Below are positions 37,401 to 51,800 of a DNA stretch of 64,000 nt, in pieces (position 1 is the first letter of the stretch; each line of letters starts with the position of its first letter). The notes beneath the pieces were generated by a model, which did not search any database, was not told the origin of the DNA, and saw only the letters and a list, made by a program, of their open reading frames with translations. Made by a program: the position numbers and the translations under genes. Source of the DNA: Lonicera japonica (taxonomy: Eukaryota > Streptophyta > Magnoliopsida > Dipsacales > Caprifoliaceae); contig CM038469.1 in the NCBI GenBank assembly GCA_021464415.1, positions 63,717,650-63,781,649 of the forward strand, read 5' to 3'.

Positions 37401-39808
37401 AAGAAAAACTTCTCATGGTCAATACATATCAATGCATCCAAAACATAGAGAGCCATTGTCTTTCCAGATTCACTGCCTTGAGTGGCATCTCTTATAACCT
37501 AAAGTAATAAGAAGAAAAGGGTGACGCCAAGGGCAAGGAAAAAATTACACCCTACCACCACTTGTACCAGAGTCACAGATAGGTCATGACAATTTAATGA
37601 GATTTATCGCAACAAGAAACAAACATGTAGGCAAGCCCTATTGCTCAGAACAGAAATACACAAGCATGTGACCCGCAGTAAAACATTAAGGATCAGTCTG
37701 ATAAAAAGGTTGGAAAATAATTGAAACACTACTAATTTGGTGAGATCCATTTTTCATTTATTTGAAAAAAAATATTCTTACCCACCAGCCGACAAATTTA
37801 ATTACATGGAAAACCAAAAAAGTAATAGAACGTTACACCAAATCACTCACATATCTTTTTCCAACGTCTCATAAAAATTAGTAGTGTTTCCATCATTTTC
37901 CAATTTTTTATCAAACATCCTAAACTTGGATGATTGAACTGGAAAATATATAATATGATGCGACTATGTGAGTACAATAGATCACATATATAATAGAATG
38001 AAAATGGAGAAACATCACAAGGCACCAACCAAATCAAGTATAGCTTGAGCTTCTTTCTTTAGAACAGAAAAATTCGCATGGGCCAAATCAGCCTGATCTT
38101 TGTCAATCTGGAAACGGAGAAAAACAAAAAGGGAAAAAATGTTATTAACAAACGTTTCTCATAAAAAAGGAAACAACAAATGAACAATAGCAACAAATAG
38201 GGTTACAAAATCGGACACCTTCTCAAGATCCATATCTTCATTCTCCGGCCCATCAACCAACAAGGACTGTAGCACTGTTGTAGGAACATCTGGATCCAGC
38301 ATATGCTGACAGTACTGGAAGTAGCTTAGAAGTAATGCATATTGACTGAATTCATACATACAAAGGAGTCAAACTTTTTTACAAAAATTCAAACACCGAG
38401 GGACCTTTCGAAAAAAAATATTGGAAAATGAGTTAAACACAACTAAATTTACGAGAAATTGGAAAATTAGATGATTGATTTGGTCAGTTGTTCAATTGCT
38501 TTTTCAGTTTTTCTATGGAATCAAATTCTTTGGGAGATGGGTAAGAAAAAAACTCAATGAAAATAGGGATATTGGGAGTATTTCACTTAATCACTCGTCT
38601 CTTCTCTCAATTCTCATAAATTTAGTGGTGTTTTAGATCATTTTCCAACTTTTTTATCAAATGAACCCTGATAGAAAAGCATTAGTTGCACAAGTTAAAA
38701 TGTACCGTCTCCTCAATGCTTCTGATGATTCATGTCTAAGAATTGCCATGATAAGTTTAAATAAAATTGAGTGATAGGCACCATTTGATAATTGTTTCGC
38801 CGTGATAATATCAATACATGTGATAGTGTCAGAGTTTAATCCACCGGGGCATAAAAACCTTTCATCGCGCAGTTTAGCCATGCATGTAAGAGAAACCTTC
38901 ACACATTCGAGGAAAGGATAAATCGAACCAGCTAAGCATAAAACAACAAAGCTATTATCCATACGGTAAGGAAAAACAATATGTCCAAATAAATTAATCA
39001 AACCTGTGTCAATATTAGTGCCATCTTGAGTGAACAATCCCGAGAACCAGCAGCATTTAGAGAAGCATCAAGCAACCTGTCAGTGAGGAGACAAGCGGTT
39101 ACGAGATTAATCTATTCTATTTTACAGAAATAGAAGTCACTATTAGACTATTCCTAATATAACCATACAAGTTAATACAACAAATGATAAATACTGGATA
39201 TAATAGTAATTTGATGACCATAACTGCCTAAAAACCTACTAATTCTACTACCATTATCCAACTAAATAAATTTTATACATAATATTCTTTTAATTTACTA
39301 CCCAAAATTCTTCTGATTATTTCTGAAAATTTTAAAATAAATATACAAAATGTTAATTTACAATAATTTAAAAAAAAAAATAAGACATAGTGATATAACA
39401 TAGAAGAGTACAAAGCAAGAGGGGACCCACTGAAACAATATTTCAGATCGGTTCTCAAGAGATGATAATCTTCTGGATGCAGAGACCTACAAAGGCATGA
39501 TAGAGGCAAACCACCAAGTAAGAAGAATAAAGCTCACACACACGCAGCAAAAAAAAAAAAAAAAAACTCAGGAACTGTAAATAACTTCTGAAAACCAAGA
39601 AACTTCATTTTATTTATTTGAACGTCATTAACCTCAACAGTCTGAGACCAGCCCGTTAACATGTGTAGTTGGGCTGCTTGTTCTTCAAGGTTCTTATTGT
39701 ACTTCCATCCCCATCTTAACAACTGTTGAATCACATCTCTCACTTCATTAAGCTCAACTTCACTGCCGAAGGAACTCAGCTGGGGATTATCCAAATTGTA
39801 TTTCTGAA

Positions 39809-39852
<44 letters not shown>

Positions 39853-42800
39853 GAGGGGGTTATTAAAACAACAGAAGAGATGTTCATTGAAAGGTTATAA
39901 ATTTATAAGTACATCCAATAGGGGAGGGGGATTTGACCTGACAACGGCCCTGATGGAGTGAATTCTGGCCACTAGGCCTAGTGGTTGTCGATTGGAAGTT
40001 CAAAAGGGCCAATTAAACAATACCAGTAATAAGATACCTAAAACCAACTACCCCTCCCCTTTCCTCGGCCCACAAAAAAATAATAATATTATTCATTAAC
40101 ATATAGACTGAACAACATACCTGCCATAGTTTGTCTCGGAATGCAGCTAGATCAACCAACCGATCACCACGCTCTGAGTAATAATAAATACCACCCTTTT
40201 CGGAAGTTGCTGGATTTCCAAGTATATCCTCAGCCTAAAACGATAATACTATCAAACACAAAATCTGAACAACATAAATAAACTGACCCCGCAGAATTGA
40301 AGCTTACCAGAGAGCCATATTTCATACTAGAAACAACCTGAGAAGACTTCATAGTGGTATCAGGGGATCTAAATTGGACAACTTCAAGAAGTTCTAATGC
40401 CTATATTTGAAACAAGCAGAGGAAAATAAACTGTGAGCCCACATAAAACACAAGGGTGAGATGGCAAATCAAATTAGAAAAAATAAGTACTTTATCATTG
40501 AAAAACATAAATTGATAAGTTGTCTACTATAAATAAATAACACTCAGATTGATTTCAGTTGGAAACATGACATCCATGTTGGCCCAGTACCTAACATGGT
40601 ACCAGAACTCTGGTTTCTGCAAGGACTTGGGCCCAAGTCCTTGCACCTGCATTTGTTCCTCCTTTGTGCAGTATGCACATTGTTGCAATCGTTCTGGTTT
40701 GATTTCCACGTGCAAGTGCGGGTCATACATGCGGGGGAGTGATGGAAAGCATGTTTGTTATCCATGATGGCTCGCTACCAAACAGCTTAAGCTTTTGGGT
40801 GAGATGGTATCTAGCAATTTCTCACTATTGCTACCATTCACCTAGAATAATGGTTAATCCCAAAGCAATGATGCACGTGCAATTTGTGCTCGAGATTTCA
40901 ATAACAAGAGTGACTTAAAAAATGGAAAAAGTTCAAGTGAAAAACTAAATATCTAACAAGCCATGAATCGTGAGTACGTACCTTAATCTTACTGATTGTT
41001 CTGGTTCCAGCAGTTTCAGCAATATTTTCAAGCATGGAGTAAGATGAATTGATACCGGTACTAAACTCGGTTATGTTTTGGCCAAACAAATGGGCAAGTA
41101 TATTTTGACATGCTTCACGATGGGTTGACACAGTCATATCACCGGTATGCAGTTCAATAGCCAACATCTTCAATAACCATGCTCTCTGGGAAATAGAAGG
41201 CAAGGCAAAATCATTATGACATAACTTAAAATGGAAAAGAGTTTTTTTTAAATCAGAATATCAATAGTGTGCGCGCGCGCGCGCTTGTTTGCGACTGTGC
41301 ATGCCTCTGTAAGCGCAATAGTTATAAAACCCACTGTGGAAATTTTTGTTACAGGTATGGTTATTTGGAGCCCAAATAACCGCTCCTTTTTTTTATAAGA
41401 AACAGAAATTTTATCCCCAATTCAAACAAGAGAGATTACAAGATAATGTGGAGGGTGCAAGGCGTCCCATCAGAGAACCCTAAGAAACAGAACTCTATTA
41501 CGATGTGATGGATTTTAGAGTGCTAGACTATTTTTTTTTTTGGGGGGGGTGGTTATTGCGTTGCATTTATGTGAAGAATATGCTTGCTCATTAAACCCCA
41601 TCAGAATAAAAATCAATTTCTAGGGCTTGGTGCACTCGGAAAAACTGAGGCTGCTGGATGCACGTGTAAAATTGTACAAGAATAGTATGTTGTTTTTTAA
41701 GTTCTGAAACAATAGACCAAATTCTGGAAAAACCAACGCGCAGCAACTTATCAGTATACCTAATTTATGAAATTACACACACTGACATATTTAAAATCAA
41801 CTCTCTTAATATTCTCGCATTGCAAATTGGCAAGTAGGGGACATGGTCATCGAGCAACTCGTATACTTATTCGGGCAGAATTTTTGTGTTCCTCAACCAT
41901 GTACTTAGTAATTAGTATTCATCCTGCTAAACTTAATAGGAATACGTGACTGAATTCCAAACCCAATGGACAGATGAAAACAAGTGCTCATAATTACAGA
42001 ACTTAAAGAAGACACTTGAATTTCCTGATAAATTTCCAAAGGAAAAGGTGTTGAATTTTGTAGAGAGGAGAAGAGAGTTTTTCCATTTCATAAATCAAAC
42101 ATAAAATTACAACTGAATTTATAACCAAACAAAAACAAAGAAAATATGGGAAGAATCCTTGATTTATTTCATCAATCAAATGATTCCTTCAATCAAGTTG
42201 ATTACATCAATCAAAGAGATCTTACACCTAGAATCAACTATAATAGTAACAAATATAATCAATCCAACAATCTCAACACTCCCCCTCAAGTTGGAGAGTA
42301 GATGACAATCATTCCCAACTTGCTGCAAACAGAATTAATCAAATGCTATATATGCACTTGCTGAAGGTAGCATCAGTGGCAACAGCACGAGTGAGTAAAT
42401 CACGAGTAGCAGAGGCACAATAAAAACAGGTGGAGCATCGAGTCGAGTAGTAATTAACATTTGGAAATCATTTAAACCCACCAAGAGGAGGTCTACTTTC
42501 AAACAACTAGCAAGAAGAGGAGGTGCACTTTAAAACACCTATCGAGAAGAGGAAGTGCACCTTGAAACAACTATCGAGAAGAGGAGGTGTACTTTTAAAC
42601 ACCAATCGAGAAGAGGTGTACTTTTAAACACCAATCGAGGAGACGAGGTGTAGTTTTAAACACCTATAACATGGGGTTTAGATGAGAACCAAACGGTAAA
42701 GCTTGAAGATAAAAGTGTTGCCATGAGACCAAGGGATGGAAATCAAGGGATAGACAATGAGAGTAGTGGGAGTAAGATGATATATATGGGAAGCCATAGT

Positions 42801-45800
42801 TTTGTTGGGATTAATGAAATTCAAGGGACAGTAGATTTGGTGGTCCGGCAAGCAATAAAACGCTATCACCCGCTGGCAAGAAGGAAGTATTCTTAAGACC
42901 CCAAGGCAAAGGATTTTAATCCTCTGATAACATGTTGAATTTTGTAGAGAGAAGAGAAGAGAGTTTTTTCATTTCATATATCAAACATAAAATTACAACT
43001 GAATTTATAACCAAACCAAAACAAAGAAAATATGGGAAGAATCCTTGATTGATGCAAACAATCAAATGATTACGAAACTGAAGAAGAATTAGAAAAGACT
43101 TGGTATAGAATCAAGAATCTGGCTTCACTCTGGGCATTTTCTTCTAAGAATTTTGGAATCTTGACTATATCAGAGATTGCTAGGGATTGGGGTTTGGCTA
43201 TGCAGTAGCCTTATTCAGGGTTTAGAGGTTTGCCTAGTGCCTAGGAGTATGATTGTTGTGGTTAGGGAATAGTGCCTGTTTTTTGGGTAGGGGGTCAGTT
43301 TTGATTTGTAATAGGGCTTTTTGTCTGTTGTGATTGTGATGATGGGGCTGTTTCTTTCTTGTTTTTGTTTTTGTTTTCTGGTGTGCTTGGTGGTGGATTT
43401 CTCATCCACTTCCAGCCCCTTTGCTTGTATCTGATTTTGCCAATCAATAGAAACTTCTGATTAAAAAAAAATCAAATGATTACTTCAATCAAGTTGATTA
43501 CATCAACCAAGGAGATCTTACACCTGGAATTAACTATAATATTAAATAATATAATCAATCCAATAATCTCAATAAAAGGCAAGAAGTTTATGTTCTTTTA
43601 CAAAAGCCAGTAAATTGCGCCAGCTGTGAACAACTGTGCTAATACATGCCATATATTAATAGGTAATCAGAACATTACCTCAGCAAAAGATCACATGATA
43701 CAAGACAAAGACTAGCGTAAGAATAAGTATGGTAAGGAAACTTAATTATAATGGAAAACATATTTTATTTATTATTATTAGGTGTTGCTACATATTTTTT
43801 GTACTTTCCATAAATAAGGGGAGCTTAAAGATTTGTTCTTCAATTAGGATTTGACTTCGTAGGTTATCACCTACTCTTTTGCCCTTTTATTGACATTCCT
43901 TCCCCACTGTAACCTCACTTTTATGTATACCAATAAGCTCTGACCCTCAATTTGAATAAGCTGTAAGCCCTTAAGCCAATATAAAATTCTTATATATAAC
44001 CAGTACATATTGACACAGATTTCATTATTGTGGCAGGATGCATTTCCAATCAGCACTACATTTAATAAAAAAACAATAGAGACCAAAATGATTGACCAAA
44101 AATGCCAGAAGAAAAAAGCACCTGATGAAGGGAGCTAATGCGAAGTGCCTGGTTGTTATTTCTCTTAGGCAACGGCGCAACACCAATTGTATCCAGGTGC
44201 TGCTATGAGAAAAGGATCAAATTAACTCTCCCTCCAGTTTCTATTAAACCTCTTATATGAAGAACAAAATGTACCTTAATAAAGAACTGATACTTTTTGC
44301 TACTCAACAAATCCATAGTAGGACCACACGTTACAGGATCCAAGCATAGTTCATAAAGGAGCTGCATGAAGAAACAAATTGAGTTTCAATAAATTAGAAG
44401 CAAATCATTGATTCCGATATGATAATTATTAGGCAAGGTCATAACCTGAAAACCAAATTCATGAAGCAGGGCATTGACATCAGGTTTTGACAGCTTGTCC
44501 AAGATATCAAGAATAACCTTTAAGCAACTGGGTGTGAATAAGAAATGAAAAGGTCAGAATCTGAATGCAGAAGCAATGGAAAAAAAAAGGAAAAAATGCT
44601 TTGCAAACTAATAACTAATCAAAACCTGTAATGAAATTTAGGTTGTAGCATCGTCCTCTCAACTGGAGCATCAAGATCAAACTTGAGTAACAAATGTGTT
44701 ATATTTGGGACCGGGCGGCTAATATTATCAAGGAGAAGCTGCAAGGGGAATATACGGACCATGTCAAAGACAATGGGCCTAATATTGAGGACCCCCACCT
44801 CCCAAAAAAAAAAGTGGCCTTTTCTCTAACTTGCCCCCTTTTTACATGGAGGATTAGTTACTTTGCCCCGCATTTTATATCGAGAATTAGACTTGCCCCC
44901 TGCATGTGAGGGAATGTCAAAGAATTGGATAGAAAGGGGGGGTTATGGCAAAGTATTACGTTAATAAAATAGACATCACCCCCCCCCCCTCTCTCCCCCC
45001 CCCCCCAAAAAAAAAAACCAACCAAAATCAAAAACAAAAAAAAAATTATGTAATTATTTGAGAACCCCTCACATGCAGGGGGCAAAGTTCAATTATTGTG
45101 AAAATTGGGGGTAAGTCTAATTTCACGTCAAGAACAGAGGGCAAAAAAAATTCCCCCCCAAAAAAAGAGTCAACACAACTAACCTGCATTATGAGAACAC
45201 CTGGGTCATCACTGCTGTTCTCAATAACCTGACACTCTTCTGAACGTAGTTCTAGACAGGCAGCATAATCCTCAATCAAAAAGCTTGCTGAGTTAGATTT
45301 TAACAGCAATTGTACAATCCCAACCATACGAGAACTGTTAAATTCACAAAAGGGACAAAATTGTTGTGGTCAACAAATCAATTTCATAAATAAATGCCAG
45401 AGCGACACCTCACATTAGAAATCAGAAAATGAGTCAACGGATGATACCTTAAAATACTCATAATTTTGATGGAGCATTGCTGAATTTGTGGATGGAAATC
45501 GTATCTGACATACTCCAACAAAGCTACAATATGATTATGATCTTGAGATAGTATGATATCCAACGGCTGCAGGGGTATGGAAAACAAATGGAAATTGTCC
45601 ATGAAGGTGCCTAATCAGGTTTAAAAGTTAAACTGTCAAGGGAAAAAAACAAAGCAAAACAATTTAGGCCATACAATCAACATTTTCGATATGTTCAACA
45701 TTTCCAAGCACCTCATAGCATTTTCGGGTTGTCCAGCAGGCTAGGTGGCAACTTGGTTTGCTGGGTGGCTAGACGAGATAGGCAGACTTTTTACAATCCC

Positions 45801-48800
45801 TCCTAAAATAGTTTTGTTGTCACTTTTTTGAAAAGTTTTTTTTGTTTTCACTCTTTGTATACAAGTATTTTGGGTTTAACAATTTTTCAAAAAGTACTTT
45901 GGCGTGTTTGAATCATGGGAAATATTTTTTGGGGACATTTTATGCCTTTTCATAAAGTTATTTTTTGTATTAATATATTTATAAAGGTATAAATTCGCAA
46001 ATTCTTAACAAGGGAATTTTTACATAATAAGTCCAAGTAAGTGCTCCAAGGAGAACATGGTGGCGGCCGCACCGCCGAGGCAATGGAGAAAGAGGAAGAA
46101 TCCCCTTCCCAGCACCACCAACACCATCGCTTGATGTATCGGTTAACTGTTCTTCATTCTTTTTATATTTAATTTCATTTTTTAAGAATTTTAAATGATT
46201 ATTCTTACTCTGAAACAAGTTTAATGATTTAGAGATTGACCGATCTTTTATTATTTTTAATTCCCTTTCCTTGGGCTCAGTAAGGAAACTGAACATAACT
46301 TTCTAACCTAAATGGTGAGATATTAATCCTTTAGTGGTAGTAGTAAATGGATATAATAAGTATGAATGGAAGTCCCAAAATTATTATGTCTGTCATGTTT
46401 CGGATTAAGACAAAGGATGTCTTAAAGCAAACACCATCTTGACAAATATGAACCTTGGGCAATTTATACTTCATAATCATTTGACTACCATTTGCTGAGC
46501 TTAGTCTTTCATTTGTTATTGCACAATAGGTAATAGGAACTAGGCCTTCTTGAATACAATTCAAGTCTGCCCCTGCTCATTAATCATATCTTCTAGACTA
46601 TTGACTTCTTCATTATCCAAATCATTTACTTCAGATGTTTCACATTCTTCCTCATCAAAAGAAACATTTAGTTTTAATTGAAATGTTCGTTTGTTTTTTA
46701 ACTTAGCTAGTTTACTTAGTACTTCATGTCTTAAATCTGGAATTTCATCTTTAAATTCTTTAGTTTCCCTTTTTAGTTTACTAACTTCTTGGTTTAATTC
46801 TTGTAAAGTAATTTATTTAACTGGGTTTTTAAATCTTTCTAAGGTTTTATTCAAACTGAAGATAAGTTTTTCTTTATGTTTGATAACTTTACTTTCTTTT
46901 GTTTATTTGGTTAATAAATCTTTTAATTGTTTCATGTATTGAGTTTTCAATTGTGGGTCTGTTATTTTACTAATTGAATCGATTAACTAGGTTTTCTCCT
47001 CATCATTTTTGTATACGTTTAATATTTTATTGCAATGTGTATTTGTGCAATTATCTACACACCTTAAAGTGACTTTTAGGGCTTGACTATCTTCAATATC
47101 AAATTGGTTACTAGAATTATCAGAAGATTGAGAAGGAATATCAGTTCCTGGATATTCATCATTGCTAGAATTATCTCAATTCTCATTATATATATTTAAA
47201 ACAAAAAAAAAACCTACACCGTAGGCTCGACAAACAGATTAATTCATACATCTCCAGTATTGGTATTGGTATTCTAAGCATCTTTATGGGTGTTCACAGA
47301 GGGACGGAGAATAAAATGTTGAGACCAAGTCCCAATTATAATTGTGCTAAAATTTACATGACGCATAGGTATTAAAACTAGAAATATCCAACAAAAATTT
47401 GAAGTTATTTTTTTCAAAAAGAATTAATTAAAGTTCATAGAAGCAAAAGATAGGCTAAAGGGATCTCCTCAAAAACAATCAGACAAGATAATGAAATGAT
47501 ACATCAGATTAAACCAACTTCATAAGCAGCACGCTTGAGTGAACTTCACTTGAAAATTTTATGGCAACCACATTATACAGCTAAATTATATGATGAAAAC
47601 CACAATTAGATTATTATTAGTAGTCGAGATAGAACACAATGTTCATTCTCTTAGTACTGCAAGTCTGGAAGAGTTAATTTGTTCATGACTTCATGCCAAT
47701 AACCCCTAGGGTAGTATACCGACTACATATATAATGGGCAGTAACCAAGTTCAAGAAATAATGCAAGGAGTTAAAATTCCTCAATATTCCACAAATGATA
47801 TCATAGAATCCAATTAGGGCTTATCCCAGTGCAACATTAGGCTGTAACTCAAAGGATGACATACAAAACCTCAACCATGGATACAATATTAGCCTTTAAT
47901 GACGCTTTCATATAAGATACCAAAAGGAACACCATGGATCAAAGAACATCACTGTAAGAAAAAGGTCACCAAAACCTATACCTGATATAGAGGGCGCCAG
48001 AAATCAGAAACAATTAAGTCCTTCTCCAGAACCAGGATTATAATTTCCAAGGATAGGAGCACAGCCTTTTCTAGAAGTTGTCCATAAATTTGATTCGTGC
48101 GTTGAGTAATGATGGAATTAACTCCTGGCAAAAGAATTTCCATGATATTCCGGAACACAGTTTTCCCACTCATAAAATCCTGCCAAAACATCAGAAATTG
48201 CCACCTTCATAAACCCCAAAAACCTTTTCAAAAATAAAAACATCATAAATAAAACAACGCAGACCAACTAGATATAATTTTGAATGTCCTCAAAATGTTT
48301 TTGAAGGAGAAAATGTGAAGTCATTTTCCCTCTAAGGCAATGAAGCATAACCCAAGCACAAGGATTAAGGAAGACAACATATTCACTTCATGTAAGAAAG
48401 AACGAAGCAAAACCAAACAACCAACATGCTTGTCAAGTTGTCATTGTTTAATGTTTATACTTGCACATTTGAGTCAAACACCATTGCAGGAAAAGGGTTC
48501 AATGTTCACAAACGTCCCATCATAACAGGATAAAAAAAGAATAATTAAATGGTCCCACTTGACAATAGTAATTTTCAAAAAAATAAAATAAAAATAAATT
48601 ATACAAAACAGAGTAATGGCAATTTTATCCGTTAACCTCATCCTACAAATACATATATATACATATATGTTAAACTGACCCTTAAGGGTCGGCTGAATGC
48701 AAGAAGAGAGAAAGCAAGGGCAAGGAAAGTTAGCTTCCTGCACATTTTGTAACTTTGGTTTGTAAGATAGTGTTTCCATTACTTTTCCTACAACTTTCTA

Positions 48801-51800
48801 ACAGGAACACTTTTTCTACATAATACAGCCTACAAAAACCACAAGACAGTGTGAGAAAGTTACAAGAAACTTGTCCAATTACTTATGGAAAAAAAAATTC
48901 ATTATTCATAAAAGAAGAAAATGGTATGTTTATAAATATGCTTTTTTTATACACGGCGAAGTGCCTACACCTAGGGGTAGATTTCGGGGAGTGGGGATAG
49001 AACCAGAGACTGGAGAGTGTTTGAGCCACTTGATCTACAACCCAGAATGTTATCTATCATGACAAACCCACATAGATCAACATTTCAAATCGGTAATGAA
49101 CTACAGGATGTAAAATATATTGAAAAAGATTGACAGAGAGGAACCAAGCAATGTTCTAATTTGTAAAACCATTAGCCACCAAAGACTCTTGGACTAGTTT
49201 TACTTTAGGAATTAAGAAAATTAATAGAGTAAATAACCAGTCGCTAATTAAGTGACACAAAAAAGGGGACGAAATGCACAAAAAATGCTTGAAACCATAT
49301 GATCATACAGAATTAACAAAAGCTGATAAGCCACAAATCAATAGCATCAACATGCTAATGCTTGATTTGAAAACAATTAAAATCAGAGAAAGAACCAACA
49401 AAATGTGCAAGGAAACTACAGCAACATTAATAAGAAGAAAAAGAAGAACTAAATACTTTCAGCAACTCGATGACAGGGAGCTGCATTTGAAAGTGGAGCT
49501 GATTGCTGAGATCGATCGACAACACTGTCAATATCTTCATCTTTTATGTCATACATACTCAGTATCCTGCACATTATGTTGTATATAATATTTAGAAAAG
49601 GGAAAAGCCAGCTTTGTTACAACACCACATTGGGACTCTACTACTTTAAACAAAAAAAGAGTAACTCCAATAAAAGTACTTGTTAAAACAAAAAATAAAC
49701 GAATATAATTAAGACATGTAGCAGGGAAAAGTCAGGGAGAGCCCAAATAAGAAACTGTTGAACTCACGTCCGAAAATGCTGAAGACAAGCAACAACCAGC
49801 TGCCACTTCTCGCAAGGGTCTGCATAGGCTCTTTGCGGGAACGGCCCAAACACATGATCGTATATGAACCTAAAGATGCCAATAAATCTGCAAAATTGAT
49901 CACTCAATGTCAGGGTTAAATGTATGTGTAAGACGAATGAGAATGTCAAGAAAACATAAAAAGGTTCAAAACCCAGTACCTACGCCCTCTATCACTTGCA
50001 TCCCTTTCCTCAGCAATAAGGGCATTTAACAGGTTGAGGAACGAAATTGTCGAAGGATATTGTTCTCTTCTTGCTTCGATTTCGTTTAACTCATATCGCA
50101 TATCATAGATCTGCCAAAGACAAAGGAGGCATAACCCATATAACCAGAAAAGATTTTGAAACAAACAGTATATAAACATAAAGTGAACTTCGTGTCTCCA
50201 CGATACTAAGATGAGATGTCCTTTTTTTTTTGAGAGATAGAAGGGGGGGGTAGAGTGTCTGTACTACAGGAGTAGAGTGCTTGTAGATCATTTGAGAAGG
50301 ATGATATGTTAGATATCGTTCAGTTTCTCATTCTTTTGAGAATGTGGAGGATGGTTTTCCCTAAAAATTTGATGGAATATTTGATGCTAATATATCAGAA
50401 TCTCCGATCCCGCTAAAAGTCTGATTAAAAAAAAAAAAGACCTCTTCTAAAAGCACCAATTGCATGGGCTGAGAAAGGAGGAAGAAAAATCATTATAGTG
50501 AAATTTCTGCATGATTACTAGAAATTTTTTTTTTCCTCATTTCAGGAAGGTAGCAAGTTCCTTCTTCCTTAGAACCATTTGACACATGTTCTCAGTAGTG
50601 ACACAAACACCATACATAATAATTTGTAATGGATGTAAACCAATCAAATTCAAACTCCACTATAAGGAAATCAATATGCGAAGAAGAAAACATTGATTAT
50701 ATTCGGAATAGTGAAACCCAAAGCTTCTAAGTAATTTCATAAACAAATAACGTAACACGCAGAACCAACCTGAGTAGAAATTGGTTGCGCGTTATTCCCA
50801 ACTTGATGCCCAACAACCACCGGTAGATCATATTGCTCAAGATACCTCCAAATGGTATCTTTTAAGTTTGGAGAAACTTGAATGAAACTTGATATAGTAT
50901 TGCGTAAAGCACCCTACAATTGAAAAGAAAATACATGAGAACATAATTAACAGAAACTTGGACGAAGCACCTATCTTTAAAAAGACTGGGGTGGCCAAAT
51001 GGAGGAGAACAAAAAGAGCCAACAACCTTCAGATAAGGAGGCACGTTTTCATAACTAAGGAGCTTAAATAATGGTTCAATATCTGGAAACCATTTCTTCC
51101 TTTCGATGGGGTTCCCATTTTCCACTACCTACACATAATGGGAAAAAATGCAGACAAGTTATTTCCAAATGGATAACAGGTATATCAAATACCACAACTA
51201 TGTTATTAAAGAACAGAATAAAAAAATATAATATCTTCCACAGAAGGAACTTCAGATTATATGCTTTCTTAAGCAAGAAAATTTACGTTTCAATTGGGGA
51301 GCATCAACCACAATTTAAACAATGAAAACAGCAAGGTGTTCCATAATGCCTTCCAACACAAATAATGCACACAAACATGCCATACAATAGGTGGCCTCAT
51401 CAAAGACATAGACAACAAGCCGCAGAGGCTAGATAATACTTGGCTGAAATTGCGGGTTTACCAGATATTGTGGTTTAAACAACCCCCGCCCCCCCCCCCA
51501 ATAAAAAATAAAAAAAAAAGAAGCCCTAGCAGCCTAGTACCTGCTACTGCCTAGCACTTTTCAGATCATGGAAGAGATATTCATTACAAATTTACAACCA
51601 AATTTTTGCAACTTAACACAGATTATGATATACCAAAAAGGGTTTAATAAAATAGATGATAATTTAAATATAAAAACAAAACAGATTATGAGTGAAAAGG
51701 GGAACTTTTTTTCTTCAACAGAAAACTCCTGTACTTCGCTAAGGTAGGCTATACACACATACATTTGTATGCACAAACAACAAACATATTTACATACATA

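Noticed and set aside
42049..43571. Five-base target duplication for the TRIM-like element
   Set aside because: AAAAGG occurs on both flanks but is displaced by two bases from the LTR end on one side, so it was not called.
46041..46140. GC-rich GCGGCCGC segment as a CpG promoter
   Set aside because: It is short, lies inside a NUP205 intron beside the viral fragment and has no associated ORF start.
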